This document shows, piece after piece, positions 9,218 through 18,121 of a DNA stretch of 64,000 nt (position 1 is the stretch's first letter; the number at the start of each line of letters is the position of its first letter). The stretch covers positions 434,001 through 498,000 of the forward strand of contig CANMSE010000003.1 of assembly GCA_947500555.1 (NCBI GenBank), written 5' to 3'. The DNA is from an uncultured Fulvivirga sp. GTDB lineage: Bacteria; Bacteroidota; Bacteroidia; Cytophagales; Cyclobacteriaceae. Position numbers and translations under genes: made by a program. A model generated the notes under the pieces. That model was given only the letters and a program-made list of their open reading frames with translations. It had not been told where the DNA came from and searched no databases.

Positions 9218-9273
9218 TCATCAATTCAATAGAATTCAGCAATCAAAACATTATTTCATAAAACAATAATTTA

Positions 9274-9281
9274 TACTTTTG
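9274..9281 (+). promoter_or_regulatory. -7 promoter box of pgi
   Basis: TACTTTTG matches the Bacteroidota consensus TAnnTTTG exactly. It ends 22 bases before the pgi ATG at 9304, leaving a leader of roughly 15-18 bases. The -33 TTTG is not evident. Confidence 0.5.
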
Positions 9282-9303
9282 CCAACTTCAAAAATTGATA
9301 GCA

Positions 9304-10953
9304 ATGCTTAAAAATATAAATCCTACCTCAACAGAATCATGGTCTAAATTAATATCTCATTTTGATGATATAAAGGAGACACACTTAAAAGGGTTTTTCG
9401 AATCTGACACTAACAGGTTTAATGATTTTAGTGTTCAATTTGAAGATATTCTTTTAGATTACTCAAAAAATCGAGTCACTAAAGATACTATGGATTTGTT
9501 ATTCTCTTTGACCAGTGAATGTGAGTTGAATGAAGCGATCAAATCTATGTTTACTGGTGATGAAATCAACACAACGGAAGGTCGAGCGGTATTGCATACT
9601 GCTTTGCGAAATAGAAGTAACGAACCGGTTATGGTAGATGGAGAAGATGTGATGCCCAAGATCAACCAGGTACTCGACCAAATGAAGCAGTTTTCGGAGA
9701 AAGTTCTATCTGGAGAATGGAAAGGTTATTCAGGTAAACCAATCAAATCAATAGTGAATATTGGTATAGGTGGCTCTGACTTAGGACCGGTAATGGTTAC
9801 AGAGGCATTAAAACATTATAAGCATCCCAATATCGACACGTATTTTGTCTCTAATGTGGATGGAACTCACATGGCGGAGACATTAAAAAAAGTAGATGCC
9901 GAGACTACCTTGTTCATGATTGCTTCCAAGACTTTTACCACTCAAGAAACTATGACCAATGCTCATAGTGCCAGAGATTGGTTTTTAGCCAATGGCGGTA
10001 ATGATGAAGGTATCAAAAGTCATTTTGTAGCTATTTCCACTAATGCAACAGCCGTGAGTGAGTTTGGAATTGATACAGCTAATATGTTTGAATTTTGGGA
10101 TTGGGTTGGAGGACGTTATTCTCTATGGTCCGCTATTGGATTATCCATTGCATGTACTGTGGGGTATGATAATTTTGAAGAATTGTTGGATGGAGCTTTT
10201 GCAATGGATGAACATTTCAAAGCGGCCTCTTTTGATCAAAATATACCAGTCATTTTGGGACTGCTGGGTGTGTGGTACAACAATTTTTTTGAAGCTGAAT
10301 CACATGCGGTTCTTCCTTATGATCAATATATGCACCGCTTTGCCGCTTATCTACAGCAAGGTGATATGGAAAGTAATGGTAAGTCTGTGGATAGAAATGG
10401 GAATTCAGTCAACTATGAGACAGGACCTATCATTTGGGGTGAACCAGGTACTAATGGACAACATGCTTTTTATCAATTAATACATCAGGGAACAAAACTT
10501 ATTCCAGCTGATTTCCTGGCACCTGCCATTAGCCATAATCCATTGAGTGATCACCATGACAAGTTGATGGCTAATTTCTTCGCTCAGACAGAAGCTTTGA
10601 TGAATGGAAAAACTGAAGAAGAAGTAGTTTCTGAATTGAAAAAGAGTGGTCTTAATGAAGAGGAAATGAAAAGTTTGAAAGCCTTTAAAGTCTTCGAAGG
10701 CAATCGACCTACTAATTCAATACTATTCAAAAAGCTTACTCCAAGAACTCTAGGGAGCTTAATCGCCATGTATGAGCATAAGATTTTTGTTCAGGGTATT
10801 ATTTGGAATGTCTATAGCTTTGATCAGTGGGGTGTTGAGTTAGGAAAACAATTGGCAAAGCAGATCTTACCTGAATTGGCTGGAAAGGAAGAAGTGAGAA
10901 GTCATGACAGTTCTACGAATGGGTTGATTACTGCTTATAAAAGCATGAAGTAA
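9304..10953 (+). CDS. pgi: Glucose-6-phosphate isomerase
   Basis: A 549-residue cytosolic enzyme that interconverts glucose-6-phosphate and fructose-6-phosphate. SIS-domain signatures are intact: [61 protein letters not shown], and the C-terminal PGI signature ([23 protein letters not shown]). I start it at the ATG at 9304 ([10 protein letters not shown]). The frame extends three codons to a TTG at 9295, which has no family support and would shorten the leader. Divergent from the MFS gene with its own -7 box. Confidence 0.97.
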   Translation: MLKNINPTSTESWSKLISHFDDIKETHLKGFFESDTNRFNDFSVQFEDILLDYSKNRVTKDTMDLLFSLTSECELNEAIKSMFTGDEINTTEGRAVLHTALRNRSNEPVMVDGEDVMPKINQVLDQMKQFSEKVLSGEWKGYSGKPIKSIVNIGIGGSDLGPVMVTEALKHYKHPNIDTYFVSNVDGTHMAETLKKVDAETTLFMIASKTFTTQETMTNAHSARDWFLANGGNDEGIKSHFVAISTNATAVSEFGIDTANMFEFWDWVGGRYSLWSAIGLSIACTVGYDNFEELLDGAFAMDEHFKAASFDQNIPVILGLLGVWYNNFFEAESHAVLPYDQYMHRFAAYLQQGDMESNGKSVDRNGNSVNYETGPIIWGEPGTNGQHAFYQLIHQGTKLIPADFLAPAISHNPLSDHHDKLMANFFAQTEALMNGKTEEEVVSELKKSGLNEEEMKSLKAFKVFEGNRPTNSILFKKLTPRTLGSLIAMYEHKIFVQGIIWNVYSFDQWGVELGKQLAKQILPELAGKEEVRSHDSSTNGLITAYKSMK

Positions 10954-10977
10954 TGATCTAACCAATTTTATTGGCTC

Positions 10978-12015
10978 TCATAAACTATTGAGCCAACTTG
11001 TGATAGCCTCTAAAAAACCATCACATCTAACATATTCTAGTTTTGTATCTTGAAATTCATAAAACCCTCCAGTTTTACATTGCAGTATATTGTGATTACA
11101 ATTTTCGAATGATTTTATCGTCAAATTGGTATTTGGTTTTAAAACCCGCTCGTACAGATTTTTAGTCTGTCTCCAATTCACATGCATATCAGATTCACCA
11201 AATAAAGCCAGTACAGGAATTCTAATTTTGGAGAGCATTTCTTCAAAATTTTCGATGTACAGGGGCAATTCTGATTCGCTGTCTAAAGGAGTTTCTTGCA
11301 AAATCTTCTGATATTCATAATAGCCTTTCTCAGTTATGCCTCCATTAGTAAATCTGAGCCAAAACTTATTCTTCCGAAGGTTAGGAGAGGCTGCCTGCGC
11401 ATACTCATAGCTGGCCCCACCTCGAGATAAAAGTATCCCATTATGCCATTCTTTAACTAGAAGGTCAACTGTATCTTTAGGGTGACCTTCTATTCGAAAG
11501 TTTTGTTCTAACAAATATTTAAATGTTTCGTCATCATCCACACCGCTTACAGAAATCCAGAAATCGATTTTTTTATATTGATCTATAACTATCGGGTTTA
11601 TCCAACCTGCTCTGCTTATCCCCCATAAACCAATTTTATCAGCACCTTTAATTTTGCTTTCTTTTAGATTTTCAATAGCTGCGATTACTTCTAGCGCCCC
11701 ATTTTCTACAGGCTGCCCATTTTTATATTCACCACCACTCCTTCCACAGCCCATTTTATCCCACATGTATGTAGCATAACCTATACTCAATATCGCATTC
11801 CGGACGTCATTATACCAATTCCCTGCAACTGCATTAGTTTTTCCATCACCATGTACAATGAGTACTATACCCTTCGGATTTTTGTTTTTTGGAAGATCAA
11901 GAACACCAGATAATTGAACCCCTTCGAATTCAAAATCTAGTAGTTCTTGAGTGTTTTGCGCATTTGTAATAAATCCTATAAAGAATAAGAGTATTAGTGT
12001 TATAATTCTATTCAT
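10978..12015 (-). CDS. Secreted alpha/beta hydrolase
   Basis: A 345-residue protein with an N-terminal signal peptide (MNRIITLILLFFIGFITNAQ), so probably periplasmic. The alpha/beta hydrolase core shows the oxyanion strand IVLIVHGDGKT, a GCGRSGG turn, the nucleophile elbow GISRAG with its Ser in the DKIGLWGISRAGW strand, an Asp after VLALFGESDMHV and a His near FENCNHNI. This is the BAAT/serine-aminopeptidase type; the physiological ester or peptide is unknown. It follows the NHL lipoprotein gene by 50 bases on the same strand and may be co-transcribed with it. pgi converges on it with only 24 bases between the stops. Confidence 0.8.
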   Translation of the reverse strand: MNRIITLILLFFIGFITNAQNTQELLDFEFEGVQLSGVLDLPKNKNPKGIVLIVHGDGKTNAVAGNWYNDVRNAILSIGYATYMWDKMGCGRSGGEYKNGQPVENGALEVIAAIENLKESKIKGADKIGLWGISRAGWINPIVIDQYKKIDFWISVSGVDDDETFKYLLEQNFRIEGHPKDTVDLLVKEWHNGILLSRGGASYEYAQAASPNLRKNKFWLRFTNGGITEKGYYEYQKILQETPLDSESELPLYIENFEEMLSKIRIPVLALFGESDMHVNWRQTKNLYERVLKPNTNLTIKSFENCNHNILQCKTGGFYEFQDTKLEYVRCDGFLEAITSWLNSL

Positions 12016-12065
12016 TTTTTTATTCGTATTCTAAATCAATAATTCATCCAAATGCAATTCATTTC

Positions 12066-13787
12066 TTAATCTAGTGGTATTACCCTAAGTGCGGCAGAAC
12101 CATCAGTCTCAGCATCTGATACATAAAGTACTCTTCTATTGGGATCCACAGCTATACCATTCGGTCTAGTAAACGAAGCCTTCCTTAGCTCCCCATCCAA
12201 CGAAGAAGAATTGCCATTTCCTGCAAATTCGGTAACGTCACCTGCAAGAGAAACTCTATGAATAATATGCGAATTTAAACCAGTCGCATAAATATAGCCT
12301 TCAAAAAAAGTAATGTATCCAATAGCAGCATTATTTGCAGCGATCGGTAGATTTACAATAAGTGAGACATTACCGCTAGGGTCTACGCTAAGTATATCAC
12401 CTGTAATAAAATTACCCACGATAATATTACCATCATCATCATACGCTATGCCAACACCTCCAGTTAAACGATTATCTGTAGCGAAATCCGTAATCGTACC
12501 ATCCGGTGTAACTTTGTGAACGAGTGGTTTCGAATAATTGCTAACATAAAAATTTCCATCCGTTCCAAGTAAAACTCCGGCTGGGTAACCATCTATTTCG
12601 GCTATTATTGATTTGTCTCCGTTAGGTGAAAATTTTAACAACGTTCCAGAAACAGCACCATTACTATCAAAATTATTGTCATCGTTAACATAGAAGTTAC
12701 CGTTACTATCAATAGCATTACCCACTGGTCCATTTAAGCCAGATACAAACTCCGACACATCTCCGGAAGGTGTTATCTTCATTACCTTTGTACCACTACC
12801 CTTGCCACTAGAATTATTATACACTCCATACTCAGAAACGTAAATATTTCCATCACTATCTACCGAAATAGCATCATTAGCATCTAAATCTTCAACCAAG
12901 GTAGATGTTTCTGGCTGTATTATAAGTACGAATAAAGATGAAGGACCAGATAAGGCAAAAACATCATCGTTTTTGAAAGTACCTATGGTTAGTATAAAAG
13001 CTGTATAAGCTTCATTCTGAATAATGTCGTTACCTTCGACATCTTTTAAATCAGCACTCGGATTAAAAGAATAAGAAGTAGAATCATTACTAACATTTGT
13101 AATCGAATAGTAATTACCTTCTTCTACGGCCTTTGCATTCTCAACATCAAAATTATCGGCTAAAGCATTTTTGATAATCAACAGTCTGTACTCTTCTACA
13201 CGAAAGTTTGACAGAGCGGTACTGAATGAAACAAAAATATCGCTGGCATTACCATCATTATCCTCATCTGAAACAGATCTAATATTTGTGGTAAAATCCA
13301 GAATATCAAAAATTGCATTGTCAGCAAGTTGAAAGTTTGATGAAGGATCTGACAAAGCCACTACCTCAGTACCACCAAATTCTCCAATACTTAAAATATG
13401 AATTTGATAGTCTTTACCGTCAACCATTGTTTCACCATCTAAGCTCAACTGTTCTTTGTCAAGTCTGACAATATTATCACCCCCTATTGTAGTAACTCTC
13501 TTGAAACTTTTATCGGACAGAGCATTAAAAGTTTCAGGCGATAATTCAGAATTGGTTGAAACATCCGAATAAACGATTCGATATTCGGAAATTAACGATT
13601 CATTAATTGGAGCATCAAATGACACTTCGATATCACTTGGATCTCCGAAATCATCTACATCATTGACAATGACGTTTGCCACTTGATAAGAAGCTATATC
13701 GATTTGAACATCATCTTCGTTATCACATCCAATAAATGAAAAGCCTGTTATAAACAGCACACTCGAAGTAATTAATAATTTGATCAT
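12066..13787 (-). CDS. NHL-repeat beta-propeller lipoprotein
   Basis: A 573-residue lipoprotein with lipobox FIGC (Cys21). After a short Asp-rich linker come two tandem beta-sandwich-like repeats of about 130 residues (roughly 28-155 and 155-290). They share the pattern SDIxVSF, xxEYRxxI and YxxxILxIGxF, so they look like an internal duplication. From about 300 to the end is a six-bladed-type propeller with recurrent D-x-x-G-N-x-Y-V-S/N motifs and the NHL ending NGIAVDPNRRVLYVSDAE. Likely surface or periplasmic binding or lactonase-like; no catalytic residues can be assigned. The 7TM-AraC regulator is immediately upstream. Confidence 0.78.
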   Translation of the reverse strand: MIKLLITSSVLFITGFSFIGCDNEDDVQIDIASYQVANVIVNDVDDFGDPSDIEVSFDAPINESLISEYRIVYSDVSTNSELSPETFNALSDKSFKRVTTIGGDNIVRLDKEQLSLDGETMVDGKDYQIHILSIGEFGGTEVVALSDPSSNFQLADNAIFDILDFTTNIRSVSDEDNDGNASDIFVSFSTALSNFRVEEYRLLIIKNALADNFDVENAKAVEEGNYYSITNVSNDSTSYSFNPSADLKDVEGNDIIQNEAYTAFILTIGTFKNDDVFALSGPSSLFVLIIQPETSTLVEDLDANDAISVDSDGNIYVSEYGVYNNSSGKGSGTKVMKITPSGDVSEFVSGLNGPVGNAIDSNGNFYVNDDNNFDSNGAVSGTLLKFSPNGDKSIIAEIDGYPAGVLLGTDGNFYVSNYSKPLVHKVTPDGTITDFATDNRLTGGVGIAYDDDGNIIVGNFITGDILSVDPSGNVSLIVNLPIAANNAAIGYITFFEGYIYATGLNSHIIHRVSLAGDVTEFAGNGNSSSLDGELRKASFTRPNGIAVDPNRRVLYVSDAETDGSAALRVIPLD

Positions 13788-13811
13788 AATTGTATTAAGT
13801 TAAATTTTGAT

Positions 13812-13819
13812 CAAACGTA
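13812..13819 (-). promoter_or_regulatory. -7 promoter box of the NHL lipoprotein gene
   Basis: The minus strand reads TACGTTTG, an exact TAnnTTTG match, ending 24 bases before the ATG at 13787. This suggests the lipoprotein and hydrolase genes are transcribed separately from the upstream AraC-type regulator. Confidence 0.45.
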
Positions 13820-13866
13820 CGCTCCTCTTGTATCCAGGTCGACCGTATGGGTACAAAAAGACCTAT

Positions 13867-14994
13867 TTAAGCCACCTGAACCTGAGTATCCAAGCTTTTG
13901 ATGTATTGACTCGGTGTCATATTCATCTGAAATTTAAAGGCCTTATTAAAAGTTGATTTTGATTTGAAACCAGAGTCCAAGGCAATTGATAAAATGGTAA
14001 GGTTATAATGTTCTTCTCGTTCGATAGCATGAATGAATTCCTTGACTCTATACTTATTTACAAAATCGTAGAAATTTGATTTGTAAATTTTATTTAATAG
14101 CCAAGATAAATCGTTGGGTGATGAGTCAATTTGATTTGCTACTTGACCAAGGGTTAAGTCCGGCTGTAGGAATACTTTGTTTTCTTTCATAGCCGATTCA
14201 AGTCTTTTCTTCAATTGTTTGACATCAACATCACTTAATCTACTGGTCGATAAGTTTTTGGACGAAACATGAGTCATCCTAAATATCTCCGGCTGTTTTA
14301 AACTGAAATATCCAACAACATAAATGAAAAAGGGAACTGCAAACCAAATATTATTGTAGTGGACATATTCAAAAAACCGCTGGAGATAATATGCATTGAT
14401 ATAGCTAAAAAGCCATAGAACAATGCAAAGAGCGATTGCTGTTAAATAGATAAGTAAAAATCGGAAGAACTCCTGCCTGTACGAAAGTAGTTTTGCCTCC
14501 TGTTTCTTATAAACCAACAAAAGCTTGTAAGACCTAAATAAATAATAAAAATTACTTATTAAACCAACCAGTTCGAAGCTGTTAAAAATCCAATAAATAG
14601 AGCCTTGTTGATAAAGTAAAGCTGTCTGGGCTTCATCTTGTGCCCTTAGGAATAGAAATATGATAGCGTAAATGATAGCCGGAAAATAGTGATAATAAGG
14701 AAGTATATAGGGTTTCTTACTTTCTAAAAGAAGTCGTCTGACATAGAGGTATGTGAGAGGGCCGAGAAGAAAAATAATACCGTCTGTAAATGAAATCCAT
14801 CTAAAAATATGGGGAGCAATATTATGTGCAATAATCAACCGGCCCAATAAGACAGATGAAGCAATTACAAGAGTCCATGCTAAAATAGTATTAGCATTCT
14901 TATTACTCTTATTTAACCGAAATAGTACAAAAGCTAAGAAAAACCCCTGTATAATGCCTAAAAGGGTTATTACATCAATAAAATTAAACTGCAT
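13867..14994 (-). CDS. 7TM-AraC membrane-bound transcriptional regulator
   Basis: A 375-residue protein with about seven hydrophobic helices in residues 1-235 and a C-terminal AraC-type DNA-binding domain (about 270-370). That domain carries two helix-turn-helix units, the second with the signature LDSGFKSKSTFNKAFKFQMNMTPSQYI. The membrane half is expected to sense a ligand or membrane state and the tail to bind DNA from the inner face. This architecture is widespread in Bacteroidota, often next to secreted proteins. The neighbouring NHL lipoprotein/hydrolase pair and the esterase gene are the obvious candidate targets (inference). Confidence 0.85.
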   Translation of the reverse strand: MQFNFIDVITLLGIIQGFFLAFVLFRLNKSNKNANTILAWTLVIASSVLLGRLIIAHNIAPHIFRWISFTDGIIFLLGPLTYLYVRRLLLESKKPYILPYYHYFPAIIYAIIFLFLRAQDEAQTALLYQQGSIYWIFNSFELVGLISNFYYLFRSYKLLLVYKKQEAKLLSYRQEFFRFLLIYLTAIALCIVLWLFSYINAYYLQRFFEYVHYNNIWFAVPFFIYVVGYFSLKQPEIFRMTHVSSKNLSTSRLSDVDVKQLKKRLESAMKENKVFLQPDLTLGQVANQIDSSPNDLSWLLNKIYKSNFYDFVNKYRVKEFIHAIEREEHYNLTILSIALDSGFKSKSTFNKAFKFQMNMTPSQYIKSLDTQVQVA

Positions 14995-15122
14995 TTATAA
15001 ATTTTAGATATAACCTACTCTATAGTTCTCGATTGATATCTACTTCAAGTATAGCAAGAATTCCGATAAGAATACTTGACAAATTGATTAAGGTAAGAAT
15101 ATATTTTAAACGGAAGAGTCGA

Positions 15123-16286
15123 TTAATCAATCGAATAAAATCCAATAAGCATATCGTCCAAAAGCGTCCGCCATGATTGTATATTATGTCCCATTGGAAT
15201 CTCGGTATAAGAGAGTTGGACATCTATTCGAGAAAAGTAATCTTTTAGTTTTGAAGCATCATCAGCCCAGATGTAATCATAAGCTGATTTTGTAATAAAG
15301 TAATGAGCACTTTTTTGTGATGACGATTCTAGTTCTTTAGTGAATGCTGGAATTGATTTAGGATATATGGCAGGCGAAAACGCTCCAATTTTTGAAAACC
15401 GATGATTTAATCGGGACAAGTAAAGAGCTGACATGCCTCCTCTGGAAAAACCAATGGCTGCATTATCATCTGCGTCTAGGGAAATAGAATATTTACTTTC
15501 AAGAGTCTGGAACAATTCATTTTCCACGTAGCTAGAGAACGCAGAATCTTCTCTATATTCTTTCCCTCTTATCACTGGATCATCAAATACTGCAATGACC
15601 GGTGTTATGATATTATTTACAATTAAGGAGTCAATGATTTTATGAGCTTGCATTTCTGAAATATGAAAGCTTCCATCATGAAAGTATATCGCAGGTAAAC
15701 TGTGGTTCTGCTCATAATCAGGTGGCAAATAAACATGGAGTGTCCTGCTATGTTGTTGAATTTCACTGAAAATCGAATCTTTGAGAAGATTACCTTCTAA
15801 TTGATAAGATTTATAGCTCGGGTAAGATTTAGCATCAGGCATCTTGAATAATGAATACAAACTTCCAAAACTCTGTCTTCTTGAACTGTTTAGAGTATCG
15901 AGGATAGTTTTTTCTCCAAGCAGAAAATTGTAATTGACTACTGATTGTGGCTCAAATTGTCTTTTGTAATAATACCAATCACTTAACCCAATTTTTGTCA
16001 TATAACTGAGACTACTATCGGTGACGTACCGCTTATTCATAAACCCATTGAAGTCTCCAAGAATTTGAGGTTCTACAGTGCTATTTACCAAAAAGATTAC
16101 GCTGTCATCTTCTAAAAGTGGAAATGAATTTCTGGTCACATAATTAGCAATTAGCTGTCCCTGATTTTCTTTAGATAGTTCCTTTACTTCCACTAATAGT
16201 CGCTGGAAATTTTTAGGAGACTGGCTGGAAGAATAAGTTATTTGAAAAAAATACCAGCAAAAGAAAAATAGAATTTTCAAGTTCAT
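15123..16286 (-). CDS. Secreted esterase-D/Fes-type alpha/beta hydrolase
   Basis: A 387-residue protein with a signal peptide (MNLKILFFFCWYFFQITYSSSQ). Residues ~40-170 form a carbohydrate- or substrate-binding-like lead domain, as in enterochelin esterases. The catalytic part starts at RTLHVYLPPDYEQ and LPAIYFHDGSFH, with the nucleophile elbow GFSRGG (DNAAIGFSRGGMSALYLS) and a terminal His in EIPMGHNIQSW. Relatives hydrolyse siderophore or acyl esters; the substrate is unknown here. It is separated by 128 bases from the AraC-type gene, same strand, and divergent from arsR. Confidence 0.8.
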   Translation of the reverse strand: MNLKILFFFCWYFFQITYSSSQSPKNFQRLLVEVKELSKENQGQLIANYVTRNSFPLLEDDSVIFLVNSTVEPQILGDFNGFMNKRYVTDSSLSYMTKIGLSDWYYYKRQFEPQSVVNYNFLLGEKTILDTLNSSRRQSFGSLYSLFKMPDAKSYPSYKSYQLEGNLLKDSIFSEIQQHSRTLHVYLPPDYEQNHSLPAIYFHDGSFHISEMQAHKIIDSLIVNNIITPVIAVFDDPVIRGKEYREDSAFSSYVENELFQTLESKYSISLDADDNAAIGFSRGGMSALYLSRLNHRFSKIGAFSPAIYPKSIPAFTKELESSSQKSAHYFITKSAYDYIWADDASKLKDYFSRIDVQLSYTEIPMGHNIQSWRTLLDDMLIGFYSID

Positions 16287-16383
16287 AAAGTCAATCTACG
16301 AGCTTTAAATGACTTTTTTAAAGTAATTCGACTAAAGTCCAATAGGTACCTACAAACATGAATATTAAAATGATGAAACTTTT

Positions 16384-16399
16384 ATCGTAATAAAACGAT
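16384..16399. promoter_or_regulatory. ArsR-type operator 1
   Basis: ATCGT-AATAAA-ACGAT, a 5-6-5 inverted repeat ending 9 bases before the arsR ATG at 16409. The same arms recur at 16797 and 17029. It is probably the autoregulatory ArsR site that is released on As(III) binding. Confidence 0.75.
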
Positions 16400-16408
16400 T
16401 AATAGATC

Positions 16409-16762
16409 ATGGGACAAACAAAGAATGATAAATTCACTACTGCACAAAATGAAATGGCCGTCTATGCTAAAGCTCTGGGCCATCCTGCTCGAATTGCTAT
16501 TCTTGAATATCTGGTTAAGGCAAATTCTTGTGTATGTGGTGATATTGTTGATGAACTTCCACTTTCACAATCTACCGTATCTCAGCACCTCAAAGAACTT
16601 AAGAATGCCGGCTTAATCGAAGGAACTATAGAGGGGCCGAGTGTATGCTATTGCATAAACAACAAGACGTGGTCTATGGTGAAAGAAAAGTTTGTCGTCT
16701 TTTTTGATTCTGTACCAATAGACAGCAACTGCTGTTCTGTTAAACCCATCCAATTCCTTTGA
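16409..16762 (+). CDS. arsR: ArsR-family arsenical-responsive repressor
   Basis: A 117-residue winged-helix repressor. The HTH core is [13 protein letters not shown] through [26 protein letters not shown] pair (Cys41, Cys43) sits at the start of the DNA-recognition unit, the place of the As(III) site in classic ArsR. Further pairs at Cys80/Cys82 and a vicinal Cys108-Cys109 are present, unusually many for 117 residues. Three identical-arm operators in front of this gene and the next two indicate that it controls the whole locus. Divergent from the esterase gene. Confidence 0.9.
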   Translation: MGQTKNDKFTTAQNEMAVYAKALGHPARIAILEYLVKANSCVCGDIVDELPLSQSTVSQHLKELKNAGLIEGTIEGPSVCYCINNKTWSMVKEKFVVFFDSVPIDSNCCSVKPIQFL

Positions 16763-16796
16763 CAATGAATCGTTCGGACAAAAAATTACTTAATCA

Positions 16797-16812
16797 ATCG
16801 TTATATTACGAT
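16797..16812. promoter_or_regulatory. ArsR-type operator 2
   Basis: ATCGT-TATATT-ACGAT, the same arms and spacing as operator 1, ending 16 bases before the ATG of a 57-codon gene. Its presence is the main reason to regard that short frame as a real, separately transcribed gene. Confidence 0.75.
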
Positions 16813-16828
16813 AATAACAAATTAACTT

Positions 16829-17002
16829 ATGAGAACATCTAAAGAAAAACATCTTAAAGCTCCTAAGAACAATGAGGTATGTTGTACAGCTATTCCTGAA
16901 AGGACTAGTTGGACCAAACGTCTCGCTATTAATTGGAGAAACTTAGGTCTCTTAAAATTCAGTTTAGTAAAGCACAATAATCCATTATTGATGCTCACTT
17001 AA
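16829..17002 (+). CDS. 57-residue protein with a vicinal Cys pair, under its own ArsR operator
   Basis: An ATG at 16829 opens a 57-codon frame ending in TAA at 17000-17002. The product is basic, begins MRTSKEKHLKAPKNNEV, has a Cys-Cys pair at residues 18-19 (EVCCTAIPER) and then an amphipathic stretch rich in Trp, Arg and Leu (WTKRLAINWRNLGLLKF). I do not recognise a family. Support comes from context: a private ATCGT-N6-ACGAT operator 16 bases upstream, placement between arsR and the DUF6428 gene, and Cys pairs in both neighbours. It may bind As(III) or a thiolated arsenical (inference). It could also be a decayed gene end. Confidence 0.6.
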   Translation: MRTSKEKHLKAPKNNEVCCTAIPERTSWTKRLAINWRNLGLLKFSLVKHNNPLLMLT

Positions 17003-17028
17003 CCTATCAAAAAAATTTATTTAAATCT

Positions 17029-17044
17029 ATCGTATAATTACGAT
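17029..17044. promoter_or_regulatory. ArsR-type operator 3
   Basis: ATCGT-ATAATT-ACGAT, third copy with the same spacing, ending 21 bases before the ATG of the DUF6428 gene. It should control the DUF6428-arsN-aqpS-arsC transcript. Confidence 0.75.
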
Positions 17045-17065
17045 TAATATTTAAACTTTACACTT

Positions 17066-17533
17066 ATGAACCTTACAGAAATAAAGCAAGCATTAAATCA
17101 AGTAGAAGATATCAATTTTATACTTCCGGATGGAAGTAAAGTGCCATCCCATTTTCATGTCACAGAAGTAGGTGGTATTGAAAAACAATTTATTGATTGT
17201 GGCGGCAAGCTTCGGAATGAATCGGTCATCAACTTTCAATTATATACTGCCAATGATTATGATCACCGGTTAAGTGCTTCAAAACTTAAGCATATCGTTG
17301 AACTATCAGAATCGAAATTAAATCTAAAGGACAATCAAATAGAAGTTGAGTATCAGGGAGAAACGATTGGTAAATATGGGTTAGACTTTGATGGAGAGAA
17401 TTTTCAACTCACTTCCAAATTTACGGACTGCCTTGCCAAAGATGGCTGTGGTATACCAACAGAAAAGAAGAAAGTTTCACTTGTAGAGATTAATAATGAA
17501 GCTTGTTGTGAGCCTGGATCAGGCTGTTGCTAA
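17066..17533 (+). CDS. DUF6428 family protein of the arsenic locus
   Basis: A 155-residue cytosolic protein of the DUF6428 type often found beside arsR in Bacteroidota. It begins MNLTEIKQALNQVEDINFILPDGSKVPSHFHVTEVG, which looks like a cupin-like or beta-rich start, and ends in a Cys-rich tail with CC (EACCEPGSGCC). Further Cys occur in FIDCGGKL and TDCLAKDGCG. The Cys tail and the preceding ArsR operator suggest As(III) handling or sensing, but the biochemical role is not known. It is followed after 99 bases, containing a hairpin repeat, by the acetyltransferase gene. Confidence 0.8.
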   Translation: MNLTEIKQALNQVEDINFILPDGSKVPSHFHVTEVGGIEKQFIDCGGKLRNESVINFQLYTANDYDHRLSASKLKHIVELSESKLNLKDNQIEVEYQGETIGKYGLDFDGENFQLTSKFTDCLAKDGCGIPTEKKKVSLVEINNEACCEPGSGCC

Positions 17534-17534
17534 A

Positions 17535-17618
17535 AAGACTCTTCGGGCTATGCCCTCAGAGTGACGCACAGAACAAGATTAGAACGTCACTCTGAGGTTT
17601 TGAAAACCGAAGAGAGTC
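17535..17618. repeat. Nested inverted repeat inside the ars operon
   Basis: Inner arms CCTCAGAGTGACG (17554-17566) and CGTCACTCTGAGG (17585-17597) pair perfectly over 13 bp. Outer arms GACTCTTCGG (17537-17546) and CCGAAGAGAGTC (17607-17618) pair with a 2-base bulge. It fills the gap between the DUF6428 and arsN genes and looks like a mobile palindromic unit of the kind scattered in Bacteroidota genomes. As RNA it would form a long hairpin and may reduce read-through. Confidence 0.7.
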
Positions 17619-17632
17619 GTAATGCATAGTAG

Positions 17633-18121
17633 ATGGAAATAAGACCAATTACAAAAAACAATTATTCAGAGGTGGCTGACATTTATGGTGAGGGAATTGC
17701 CACAGGTGTAGCCACCTTTGAAACATCTATTCCTAATTGGTATAAATGGAACAGCTCCCATCTTGATTTCGCAAGAATAGCCGCCTATGAAAGTGATAAA
17801 ATTTTGGGTTGGGCTTCTCTCTCCCCCGTCTCAGATCGATGTGTCTATGGAGGTGTGGCTGAAGTCAGTGTATATGTAAGCGCTGATGCAAGAGGTAAAG
17901 GGGTTGGAGTATTTCTGATGGAGCAATTAGTTAAACTGAGTGAAGAAAATAATATCTGGACATTACAGTCAGGTATTTTTAGGAAGAATAAGGCCAGTAT
18001 TGAATTGCATAAAAAATGCGGATTTAGAATAATTGGTTATCGTGAACGAATAGGCCTGCTTCATGGAGAATGGCTAGATAATGTCTTGCTTGAGCGTAGA
18101 AGCAAAAAGATCGGTATCTAA
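17633..18121 (+). CDS. ArsN-like GNAT N-acetyltransferase
   Basis: A 162-residue GNAT-fold enzyme that uses acetyl-CoA. It follows the phosphinothricin-acetyltransferase pattern: IRPITKNNYSEVADIYGEGI, GVATFETSIPNW, GWASLSPVSDRCVYGGVAEVSVYV, the acetyl-CoA motif ARGKGVG, and HKKCGFRIIGYRERIG. In ars operons this type is called ArsN; ArsN1 enzymes are known to acetylate the arsenical antibiotic arsinothricin. Context makes that role likely here, but activity on phosphinothricin-like substrates cannot be excluded. Its stop overlaps the next gene's ATG by one base (TAATG), so translation is coupled. Confidence 0.82.
   Translation: MEIRPITKNNYSEVADIYGEGIATGVATFETSIPNWYKWNSSHLDFARIAAYESDKILGWASLSPVSDRCVYGGVAEVSVYVSADARGKGVGVFLMEQLVKLSEENNIWTLQSGIFRKNKASIELHKKCGFRIIGYRERIGLLHGEWLDNVLLERRSKKIGI

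Noticed and set aside
9295..9303. TTG start extending pgi by three codons
   Set aside because: The ATG at 9304 matches the family, and the -7 box position would leave almost no leader for the TTG.
10961..10996. Terminator between pgi and the convergent hydrolase gene
   Set aside because: Two short stems (CCAAT/ATTGG and TTGGCTC/GAGCCAA) compete, neither followed by a T-run; too weak to list.
15020..15223. 67-codon frame on the minus strand after the esterase gene
   Set aside because: About half of it overlaps the 3' part of the esterase gene in another frame and the rest is AT-rich; no domain pattern.
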